This document shows positions 6,559 to 12,505 of a stretch of 12,505 bases of DNA, piece after piece. Below the pieces are notes generated by a model that worked only from the letters and a program-made list of their open reading frames with translations, was not told where the DNA came from and did not search any database. A program made the position numbers and the translations under genes. The stretch comes from RBG-16-66-20 sp035499575 (lineage in GTDB: Bacteria; Pseudomonadota; Gammaproteobacteria; Burkholderiales; SG8-39), in NCBI GenBank assembly GCA_035499575.1, contig DATJYN010000162.1:1-12505 (forward strand). Reading direction: 5' to 3'. Position 1 is the first letter of the stretch; each line of letters opens with the position of its first letter.

Positions 6559-7547
6559 GATTTCGCCATTTCCCGTTTCAGCCGCGCCACGCACTTCGCC
6601 AGGGTGTCCGGCCCGCCAAAGGCGCCCGCCTTGGTGCAGACGAGCGTGCCGTCACGCGCAATGCCGAATGGTACGCCGGGCTCAACCTCGCCCAGCAGGC
6701 GCAGCTCATGGATTTTGCGCGCAGCGAGCACGGCGCGCGCGGTCTCCCCGCCGGTCAGGACGTAGTGGGCTTGCGGCACGGATTGTGCGACCAGCTTCCC
6801 GAGCCGGCGCACGGCGCGGATGTCGCCCGGCTGCGGCTCGCGCGTCCAGGCCATTTGCACCAGCAGCGCGGAGCGGTCGCGGGAGAGCCGCCGCGCCTGC
6901 CGCATCGAAACCGGCGACGCGCTGCCGACCACCGTCACGACCGGACGCCGCGACGTGGCTGGCCGCTTTGCCGGGCGCTTCGCCGGAAGCGCTTTCGCGA
7001 GCGCCCGCGCCAGTCCCGCGGAGCCCACGAAGAGCGGGCGCGGGCGCATCGCCAGCCCGGCACGCGCGATGCGGTCCAAGTCCGAGTCGGTCGTTGCGTC
7101 GCAGACGAAACCCCGCGCGCCGATTCCCGGGAGCAGTGCACGCAGGTCGCCGGAAGAGGGTTTTCCGTTCACCACCAGCCTCGAATCCCTGACGATCCGT
7201 CCCTGGGCGGGAAAGGCAGGTGAGAAAAGCAGGGTCCGCCGGACGCCCAGCGCGTGGCTGGCGGCAGCGAGCTCGGCGGCGACGTGCCCGCGCAGGGTCG
7301 AGTCGATCTTCTTGAACAGGATGGCGGCATGCTTCGCGGTGCGGCCCGAAAAAGCCCGCCGCGCGATGCGTTGCGCCGATTTCTCCGGCTTGGAGCGCGT
7401 GTCGAGATCGAGCGCCACGACTTCCGCTCTGGCGCGCGCGCGCGGCTTTAGCAGGACCGACACCTCCCGCGCGCGGCCAAGGAACGCCGCCGCGCAGTCG
7501 GCAGCGCCGGTCAGGTCGTCGGCGAGGATCAGAACGCGGGGCGGCAG
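6555..7547 (-). CDS. Four-carbon acid sugar kinase family protein (DUF1537), non-standard start
   Basis: A kinase of the DUF1537 family (DtnK/OtnK/DenK group), which phosphorylates the 4-hydroxyl of threonate, erythronate or 3-oxo-tetronate with ATP. Seen: ILADDLTGAADC (7-18, acid-sugar site), KKIDSTLRG (79-87), VCDATTDSDL (148-157), VGSAGLA (174-180) and the nucleotide-binding region with VVGSASPVS (206-214), LTGGETA (264-270), GEVEPGVPFG (286-295) and TKAGAFG (305-311). The frame is open back to the TAG shared with the dctM stop (7563-7565), but no ATG, GTG or TTG occurs before the ADD motif. CTG at 7547 is the best candidate; GTG at 7463 would remove the motif. At 330 residues it is shorter than the usual roughly 400, mainly by a gap after residue 130. 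Being next to pdxA2 favours D-threonate or D-erythronate kinase activity. Confidence 0.85.
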   Translation of the reverse strand: MPPRVLILADDLTGAADCAAAFLGRAREVSVLLKPRARARAEVVALDLDTRSKPEKSAQRIARRAFSGRTAKHAAILFKKIDSTLRGHVAAELAAASHALGVRRTLLFSPAFPAQGRIVRDSRLVVNGKPSSGDLRALLPGIGARGFVCDATTDSDLDRIARAGLAMRPRPLFVGSAGLARALAKALPAKRPAKRPATSRRPVVTVVGSASPVSMRQARRLSRDRSALLVQMAWTREPQPGDIRAVRRLGKLVAQSVPQAHYVLTGGETARAVLAARKIHELRLLGEVEPGVPFGIARDGTLVCTKAGAFGGPDTLAKCVARLKREMAKS

Positions 7548-7562
7548 TTGGCTAAAGGCGGA

Positions 7563-8966
7563 CTAGAAAAACTGCCTCGGCAGCCAGAGCACGATGGACG
7601 GGACATAGGTGCACAGGCCCAGCGTGATGAAGAGCGGAATAAGCCACGGCAGGATGGCAATGGTGGTGCGCTCGAAGGAGAGCTTCGCCACGCGGGACAG
7701 CACGAACAGCACTGTTCCCATGGGGGGATGCAGCAGGCCGATCATGAGGTTCAGCACCATCACCAGACCGAAGTGCACGAGATCGATGTGCAGCCTGACG
7801 CAAATCGGCGCGAGGATCGGCACCAGCAGGGTGATCGCGGCCGTGGGCTCGAGGAAGCAGCCGACAAACAGCAGCAACATGTTGGCGAGCAGCAGGAACA
7901 CGTTCGGATTGCTGGAGAACGCCAGCACCCATTCCGCGACCGCGTCGGTCACGCGCGTGACCGTCAGCAGCCAGCCAAAAATCGAGGCTGCGGCGACGAT
8001 GAACAGCACCGTGGCGGTGGTCTCCATGGTGTCCATGGTGACCTTGATGAGCCGCCGCCAGTCCAGCGTCCGGTACCAGAACAGGCCCAGGAACAACGCC
8101 CATATCGAAGCCGCGATCGCGCCCTCGGTGGGCGTGAACACGCCGAAGGTCATGCCGCCGATCAGCAGCACGGGCGTCAGCAGCGCCATCACCGCAGCGA
8201 AGTTGAAGAGCTTGTCCAGCACCAGCAACAGGCCCAGCGCGATGATCGTCGCCCAGCCGCCGGGGAGGCCCATCGTCCAGAGCAGCCAGATGGTGCCGGG
8301 CACGCAGGCCACCATGACGATTTCGAAGCTTGCCTTGAACAGCTTGCGCGCCGAGAAGGGCACGTCGCGGCCGAAATTGCGCGTGTACGCGAAGTACGCC
8401 ACCGTCAGCATCATCGTGACGCCCATGATGATGCCGGGGATCACGCCGGCGAGGAACAGCTGGCCGATGGAGACGCTGGCCATCATGCCGTAGATCACGA
8501 ACGGCAGCGACGGCGGGATGATCGGCCCCACGGTCGCGGAAGCCGCGGTGACTCCGACCGAAAACTCCTTGGAGTAGCCATGGTCCGTCATGGCCTTGAT
8601 CTCGATGGTGCCGAGGCCAGCGGCGTCGGCGATGGCGGTGCCGGACATGCCGGCGAAGATCATCGAGCCCACCACGTTGACGTGGCCGAGGCCGCCTTTC
8701 AGCCAGCCCACCAGCGCGAGCGCGAAATTGTAGATCCGGTTGGTGATGCCGGCCGAATTCATCAGGTTGCCGGCCCAGATGAAGAACGGCACGGCGAGCA
8801 GCGGGAACGAATCCACGCCGCCGTACATGCGGTGGACGACTACGAAATCCGGGATGTTTCCCGACACCACCACGTAGATCAGCGCCGCGCCGGCCATCGC
8901 CATGGCCACCGGCAGGCCGGTCGCCATCAGCGCGACGAACGCGCCCATCATGCCGCCGCCGGTCAT
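7563..8966 (-). CDS. dctM: TRAP transporter large membrane subunit DctM
   Basis: The 467-residue large permease subunit of a tripartite ATP-independent periplasmic transporter, the sodium- or proton-driven component that carries the substrate across the inner membrane. Seen: many hydrophobic helices over the whole length and family motifs such as PLLAVPFFIWAG, GMSGTAIADAAGLG, TVGPIIPPSLPFVIYG, GVFTPTEGA and LLHPPMGTVLF. ATG at 8966 overlaps the dctQ stop by one base (TGATG) and has AAGGGAG six bases upstream, which supports this start over GTG at 8969. It forms a pair with DctQ and works with DctP. The kinase follows 15 bases after its stop if that gene starts at CTG. Neighbours indicate a sugar-acid substrate; the permease itself does not reveal it. 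Confidence 0.96.
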   Translation of the reverse strand: MTGGGMMGAFVALMATGLPVAMAMAGAALIYVVVSGNIPDFVVVHRMYGGVDSFPLLAVPFFIWAGNLMNSAGITNRIYNFALALVGWLKGGLGHVNVVGSMIFAGMSGTAIADAAGLGTIEIKAMTDHGYSKEFSVGVTAASATVGPIIPPSLPFVIYGMMASVSIGQLFLAGVIPGIIMGVTMMLTVAYFAYTRNFGRDVPFSARKLFKASFEIVMVACVPGTIWLLWTMGLPGGWATIIALGLLLVLDKLFNFAAVMALLTPVLLIGGMTFGVFTPTEGAIAASIWALFLGLFWYRTLDWRRLIKVTMDTMETTATVLFIVAAASIFGWLLTVTRVTDAVAEWVLAFSSNPNVFLLLANMLLLFVGCFLEPTAAITLLVPILAPICVRLHIDLVHFGLVMVLNLMIGLLHPPMGTVLFVLSRVAKLSFERTTIAILPWLIPLFITLGLCTYVPSIVLWLPRQFF

Positions 8967-9523
8967 CACATGCTCCCTTCGACATCCGGCCGTTCCAGCA
9001 CGCTGTAGCCCTGCTTCCAGTGACGCCAGGCCACCTGCAGCGAGCGCAGGAACATCACCACGAAGCCGACCAGCATCGCGCCGAACACCCAGCCCACCGG
9101 CAGGTCGACGATCGCCATGCGGCTGGAGCCGATGCGCAGGATCAGCAGCCAGCACAGCCAGCTCGAGTAGCCGAGGAACACGCAGCGGAAAATGTCCACC
9201 AACACGCTCATCACGCGCGCGGGCTTGGCCGGGATCAGGCGGTAGAAATAGTCCACCTGGATATGGTTGTTCTTGCGCACCGACATGGCCGCGCCGATGA
9301 ACACCACGGCGACGAGGAAGTAACGCGCGATCTCCTCGGTCCAGCCCGCCGGATCATCCATCACGTAGCGCGTGAACACCTGGTAGAACACGATCGCCGC
9401 GAGCATCCAGAACAGTACGAAAGTCGCCCAGTCCTCCCAGCCGTAGATCGACAGGTCGACCGCTTCGTCGGTGACGTGGAACTGACCGCCCTCGCCGATC
9501 ACGTGTTCGTTGGCGTCGCCCAT
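8966..9523 (-). CDS. dctQ: TRAP transporter small membrane subunit DctQ
   Basis: The 185-residue small integral membrane subunit that partners DctM. Seen: four predicted membrane helices, beginning with WATFVLFWMLAAIVFYQVF (about 34-52), then the typical FTRYV, WTEEIARYFLVAVVFIGAA and NNHIQVDYF motifs, and a cytoplasmic tail ending in VEGSM. The roughly 30-residue N-terminus before the first helix is hydrophilic and somewhat long. ATG at 9523 is chosen because it comes one base after the dehydratase stop (TGACATG). An in-frame start at 9568 would lie within that gene. GAGGGA about 12 bases upstream may serve as ribosome-binding site. The gene overlaps dctM by one base, so the two subunits are probably made in step. 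Confidence 0.94.
   Translation of the reverse strand: MGDANEHVIGEGGQFHVTDEAVDLSIYGWEDWATFVLFWMLAAIVFYQVFTRYVMDDPAGWTEEIARYFLVAVVFIGAAMSVRKNNHIQVDYFYRLIPAKPARVMSVLVDIFRCVFLGYSSWLCWLLILRIGSSRMAIVDLPVGWVFGAMLVGFVVMFLRSLQVAWRHWKQGYSVLERPDVEGSM
8973..8979 (-). promoter_or_regulatory. Ribosome-binding site of dctM inside dctQ
   Basis: AAGGGAG on the minus strand lies in the last codons of dctQ, six bases before the dctM ATG at 8966. This spacing favours that ATG over the overlapping GTG at 8969. It supports re-initiation of ribosomes that finish dctQ. Confidence 0.6.
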
Positions 9524-9524
9524 G

Positions 9525-11270
9525 TCAGTGGTTGTCCCTCGGCACGAAGGCGCCGGACTTGCCGGCAAGGAAATCCAGGTCGGCGCCCTGGTCCGCCTGA
9601 TTCACGTGATCGAAATAGAGCTTCCAGTAGCCGCGTGAAAGGGGGGGCTTGGGTTTTCTCCAGGCCTTCTTTCTTTTCGCGATTTGCTTCGCGGACACCT
9701 TCAAATCCAGCTTGCGCTTCGCGACATCCAGCTCGATGATGTCGCCGTTCTGCACCAGCGCGAGCAGGCCGCCGGCGGCCGCCTCGGGCACCATGTGCAG
9801 GATCACCGTGCCGTAGGCGGTGCCGCTCATGCGCGCATCCGAGATGCGGACCATGTCCGTAACGCCTTTCTTCAGCAGCTTCGGCGGCAGCGGCATGTTG
9901 CCGACCTCGGCCATGCCGGGATAGCCCTTGGGACCGCAGTTCTTGAGGACCATGATGCACTTCTCGTCGATGTCCAGCTTCGGATCGTCGATGCGCTTGT
10001 GGAAATCTTCGATGTTCTCGAACACCACGGCGCGGCCGCGGTGCTTCATCAGTTTCGGCGTCGCCGCCGAGGGTTTGATGATCGCACCGCCAGGGCAGAG
10101 GTTGCCGCGCAGCACTGCGATGCCGGTATTTTTCTTGAACGGCCTCTTGAAGGGCGTAATGACGTCGCGGTTGTGGCAGGGCGCGTCCTTGTTGTTCTCC
10201 CAGATGGACTTGCCGTTCACGGTCATGGCGTCCTTGTGCAGCAGGCCTTCGCCGCCCAGTTCCCGCAGGACCGCCGGCAACCCGCCCGCGTAGCAGAAAT
10301 CCTCCATCAGGTACTTGCCGTTCGGCATCAGGTTGACGAGCGTGTGCACGCCGCGCCCAAGCCGGTCCCAGTCGTCCAGCGTGAGGTCCACGCCCAGCCG
10401 GCGCGCGATCGCGACCAGGTGGATCACCGCGTTGGTCGAGCCGCCGATGGCGGCATTGGCGCGGATCGCGTTTTCGAAAGCTTTCTTGGTCAGGATTTTC
10501 GAGATCGTGACCTTCTGCTTCACCAGTTCGACGATGCGCCGGCCGGCCATGCGCGCGATGAGATTGCGCCTGGCGTCCACTGCCGGGTAGGCGGCGTTGC
10601 CGGGCATGCCGATGCCGAGCGCCTCCACCATCGAGGCCATGGTCGACGCGGTACCCATGGTCATGCAGTGCCCGTGCGAGCGGTGCATGCAGGATTCGGC
10701 TTCGTGGAATTCGTCCAGCGTGATCTTCCCTGCGCGCAGGTCTTCCGACATGGACCAGACGTTGGTGCCGGACCCGATGTCGGTGCCGCGATACTTGCCG
10801 GAGAGCATCGGTCCGCCCGACACCGCGATCGTCGGCAGGTCGACGCTCGAGGCGCCCATCAGCAAGGAGGGCGTGGTCTTGTCGCAGCCGACCAGCAGCA
10901 CCGTGCCATCCACCGGATTGGCGCGCAGCGATTCCTCGACGTCCATCGAGGCGAGGTTGCGGTAGAGCATCGCGGTGGGCCGCAGCAGCGTCTCGCCGAG
11001 CGACATCACCGGGAATTCCAGCGGGAATCCGCCCGCCTCCAGCACGCCCGCCTTCACGTGCTCGGCCAGCGTCCTGAAGTGCGAGTTGCAGGGCACCAGT
11101 TCCGAATACGTGTTGCAGATGCCGATGACCGGCCGGCCGTCGAACTGGTCCTGCGGGATGCCGCGATTCTTCGTCCAGCTCCTGTAGATGAAGCCGTAGA
11201 TGTCATCGCGCCCGAACCACTTGACGCTGCGCAGTTCGGGCGCTTTTTTCGAGTCCTTTTTGCCGCTCAC
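9525..11270 (-). CDS. IlvD/Edd-family sugar-acid dehydratase, pentonate (arabonate/xylonate) type
   Basis: A 581-residue iron-sulfur dehydratase that converts an aldonate to its 2-keto-3-deoxy form. Seen: the three probable [2Fe-2S] ligands Cys61 (LVPCNSHF), Cys129 (VGCDKTTPS) and Cys202 (HGHCMTMG), the neighbouring metal site at Asp130-Lys131, and the catalytic-base region SDARMSGTAYG with Ser482. The N-terminal KWFGRDDIYGFIYRSW and the C-terminal RGYWKLY with HVNQADQGADLDFL fit the L-arabonate/D-xylonate dehydratase branch better than IlvD (branched-chain) or Edd. This branch is known to accept several aldonates, so the true substrate is open. GTG at 11270 overlaps the dctP stop as GTGA. 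Its place between the binding-protein gene and the permease genes is unusual. A run of seven Gs (9642-9648) codes for Pro-Pro near the end; the frame is intact. Confidence 0.93.
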   Translation of the reverse strand: MSGKKDSKKAPELRSVKWFGRDDIYGFIYRSWTKNRGIPQDQFDGRPVIGICNTYSELVPCNSHFRTLAEHVKAGVLEAGGFPLEFPVMSLGETLLRPTAMLYRNLASMDVEESLRANPVDGTVLLVGCDKTTPSLLMGASSVDLPTIAVSGGPMLSGKYRGTDIGSGTNVWSMSEDLRAGKITLDEFHEAESCMHRSHGHCMTMGTASTMASMVEALGIGMPGNAAYPAVDARRNLIARMAGRRIVELVKQKVTISKILTKKAFENAIRANAAIGGSTNAVIHLVAIARRLGVDLTLDDWDRLGRGVHTLVNLMPNGKYLMEDFCYAGGLPAVLRELGGEGLLHKDAMTVNGKSIWENNKDAPCHNRDVITPFKRPFKKNTGIAVLRGNLCPGGAIIKPSAATPKLMKHRGRAVVFENIEDFHKRIDDPKLDIDEKCIMVLKNCGPKGYPGMAEVGNMPLPPKLLKKGVTDMVRISDARMSGTAYGTVILHMVPEAAAGGLLALVQNGDIIELDVAKRKLDLKVSAKQIAKRKKAWRKPKPPLSRGYWKLYFDHVNQADQGADLDFLAGKSGAFVPRDNH

Positions 11271-12235
11271 TTGAGCGCCTGCACCTTGTCGTAAAGCGCC
11301 TTGTCCCAGGTCGCATCCGGTCCGAGGTGGAACGGCGTGAACACCTTCTTGAACGCCTCGCGATCGGACTTGACCACCGTCTTCTTGTACTTGGTCACGA
11401 ATTCCTCGGCCAGCCTGGCCTCGGAAGCCACGATCTCGTCCGAGGCCTTGGCGGCAGCTTCGGTGAAGATATCCTGGAAGGCCTTCTTGTCCGCGTCCGA
11501 TAGCTTGTTCCAGACCTGGCCGCCGACGATGGTCAGTAGCATTTCGGTGATGTGCCCGGTCAGGTTGATGTGCGACTGCACCTCATAGAACTTCTTCGCC
11601 TCGATGGTCGGCAGCGGATTTTCCTGCGCGTCCACGGTCTTGTTCTGCAGCGCGAGGTACACCTCGGCGAAGGCAATCGGCGTCGCCTGCGCGCCGACCA
11701 CCTTCGGGTACATCACATAGAGCGGGGCATCGGGCACGCGCAGCTTCAGGCCCTTCATGTCCTCCGGCTTGACGATGGCCTTGTTGGCCGTGGTATGGCG
11801 CACGCCGTAGTAGGTGTAGGCGATCGGCCGGTTGCCGCCCTTCTTGTAATACTCGTCAGCCAGCCCCGCGAGCACCGCGCTCTGCGAGTACTTCTTCCAG
11901 TGGTCGAAGTCGCGGAACATGTAGGGCGCGCCGCCGATGGCGAGCGGCGGATAGGTGCGCGCGGCGAACGCCTGGCCGGTGTAGATGACGTCGACCGTGC
12001 CGAGCGACAGCGCCTGGTTGATCTGCGTCTCGTTGCCGAGCGTCGACGCGGGGAACACGTCCATGGTGTAGCGGTTGCCGGTGCGCTTGGGCAGTTCCCC
12101 TGCGGCCCAGACCGCCCACTTGTGGTACGGCTCCGACGTTTCGTAGACATGCGCGAACTTCAACTTCTGCTGCGCGGATACCGCGCCGGGTAACGCAACG
12201 ATGCAAAAAAAGACGGCTGCCAGAATGCGTTTCAT
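11267..12235 (-). CDS. dctP: TRAP transporter periplasmic solute-binding protein DctP
   Basis: A 322-residue extracytoplasmic binding protein that captures an acidic substrate for DctQM. Seen: a signal peptide (residues 1-21: Lys2, Arg3, a hydrophobic core, cleavage after VSA), then the mature start QQKLKFAHVYE, VFPASTLGNE (60-69), MKGLKLRVPDAPLY (160-173) with Arg166, the family's carboxylate-binding arginine, and LALQNKTVDAQENPL. This layout is typical of DctP proteins that bind organic or sugar acids. ATG at 12235 is preceded by a strong GGAGGAG and lies nine bases after the SDR stop. The ligand cannot be deduced by eye; the neighbouring dehydratases and kinase suggest an aldonate, aldarate or tetronate. 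Confidence 0.96.
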   Translation of the reverse strand: MKRILAAVFFCIVALPGAVSAQQKLKFAHVYETSEPYHKWAVWAAGELPKRTGNRYTMDVFPASTLGNETQINQALSLGTVDVIYTGQAFAARTYPPLAIGGAPYMFRDFDHWKKYSQSAVLAGLADEYYKKGGNRPIAYTYYGVRHTTANKAIVKPEDMKGLKLRVPDAPLYVMYPKVVGAQATPIAFAEVYLALQNKTVDAQENPLPTIEAKKFYEVQSHINLTGHITEMLLTIVGGQVWNKLSDADKKAFQDIFTEAAAKASDEIVASEARLAEEFVTKYKKTVVKSDREAFKKVFTPFHLGPDATWDKALYDKVQALK

Positions 12236-12237
12236 GA

Positions 12238-12244
12238 CTCCTCC
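12238..12244 (-). promoter_or_regulatory. Ribosome-binding site of dctP
   Basis: GGAGGAG on the minus strand fills most of the nine-base gap between the SDR stop (TGA, 12245-12247) and the dctP ATG. It is the strongest Shine-Dalgarno match in the window. It fits the usual need for far more binding protein than membrane subunits. Confidence 0.75.
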
Positions 12245-12505
12245 TCAGTAAGTTGCCCTGCCTCCGGATATGTCGAACACCCCGCCCGTGCTGAACGAGC
12301 AGTCCTCGGACGCCAGCCAGCAGGCGAGCGCCGCGATTTCCTCCACCTTCACGAAGCGTCCCATCGGGATCTTCGAGAGCATGAATTTGGCGAATTCCGG
12401 CGTGACCTGATTCAGGATCGCGGTCTGCGCCGCAGCCGGCGTCACGCAGTTGACGAGCACGCCGGTCTGCGCGAGCTCCTTGCCGAGCGCCTTGGTGAAG
12501 GCGAT
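12245..12505 (-). CDS. Short-chain dehydrogenase/reductase (SDR), C-terminal 86 residues only
   Basis: The end of a classical SDR; its N-terminal part with the cofactor motif and catalytic Tyr-x3-Lys lies beyond the right edge. Seen: AFTKALGKELAQTGVLVNCVTP, an alpha-helix and strand conserved after the catalytic site, split here as AFTKALGKELA and GVLVNCVTP, then KIPMGRFVKVEEIAALACWL and the C-terminal SGGVFDISGGRATY, as in FabG-like sugar and sugar-acid dehydrogenases. It lies nine bases before dctP, so it probably leads into the same operon. In this setting it could oxidise a sugar, aldonate or 2-keto-3-deoxy acid with NAD(P), but the specificity-determining part is not visible. The frame is open to base 12505; a GTG at 12460 is internal. 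Confidence 0.92.
   Translation of the reverse strand: MAFTKALGKELAQTGVLVNCVTPAAAQTAILNQVTPEFAKFMLSKIPMGRFVKVEEIAALACWLASEDCSFSTGGVFDISGGRATY

Noticed and set aside
9642..9648. Run of seven Gs near the end of the IlvD/Edd dehydratase as a frameshift site
   Set aside because: The frame continues without change into the conserved C-terminal RGYWKLY and GADLDFL motifs, so there is no frameshift.
9525..11270. Assignment as ilvD (branched-chain amino acid synthesis) or edd (Entner-Doudoroff)
   Set aside because: The N- and C-terminal signatures fit the pentonate dehydratase branch better, and the neighbours are sugar-acid catabolic genes.
9684..11294. Plus-strand open frame of over 500 codons opposite the IlvD/Edd dehydratase, and similar long ones opposite dctM and the UxaA-like gene
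   Set aside because: They are low-complexity His/Arg/Asp-rich products antisense to well-conserved genes and have no ribosome-binding site or domain.
1..12505. CRISPR arrays, tRNA or rRNA genes, insertion sequences, phage genes or defence systems
   Set aside because: No spaced direct repeats, cloverleaf-like segments, transposase motifs or terminal inverted repeats were seen; nearly all bases are covered by identifiable protein genes.

Overview
The window is GC-rich and compact. Every gene I can support lies on the minus strand, so transcription runs from the right edge towards the left. The housekeeping trio rsmE-argA-yggX, the TRAP transporter genes and the codon use suggest a betaproteobacterium, most likely Burkholderiales or a relative. 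This is inferred from gene content only; no rRNA or other marker is present.

The right two thirds (about 4005-12505) look like one catabolic operon for sugar acids. In transcription order it holds the C-terminal end of a short-chain dehydrogenase (SDR), a TRAP periplasmic binding protein (DctP), an IlvD/Edd-family dehydratase of the pentonate type, the TRAP membrane subunits DctQ and DctM, a four-carbon acid sugar kinase (DUF1537), a catabolic PdxA2-type dehydrogenase and an altronate/galactarate dehydratase-like protein (UxaA/GarD family). Neighbouring genes overlap by 1-4 bases or lie 1-19 bases apart, which implies co-transcription and translational coupling. A likely scheme is TRAP uptake of an aldonate or tetronate, then dehydration of longer acids or phosphorylation and oxidative decarboxylation of tetronates by kinase plus PdxA2. 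The substrate cannot be read from the sequence, and no regulator or aldolase is visible.

The middle left (1291-4029) holds a small secreted six-cysteine DUF4189 protein that overlaps the end of the UxaA-like gene. It is followed by the closely packed housekeeping genes rsmE (16S rRNA m3U1498 methyltransferase), argA (N-acetylglutamate synthase) and yggX (Fe(II)-trafficking/oxidative protection).

The far left (1-1212) is different in kind. A hexapeptide-repeat acyltransferase and an NAD-dependent epimerase/dehydratase (cut by the window edge) overlap by GTGA and resemble the edge of a surface-polysaccharide locus. Base composition there is visibly less GC-rich than in the rest, so about 1213-1290 may be a boundary of a variable region.

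There are no RNA genes, insertion sequences, CRISPR arrays or convincing terminators, and no gene-free stretch over 300 bases. The points most worth a second look are the pairing of two unrelated dehydratases with a tetronate kinase/PdxA2 module in one transporter operon, and the lack of a normal start codon for the kinase.
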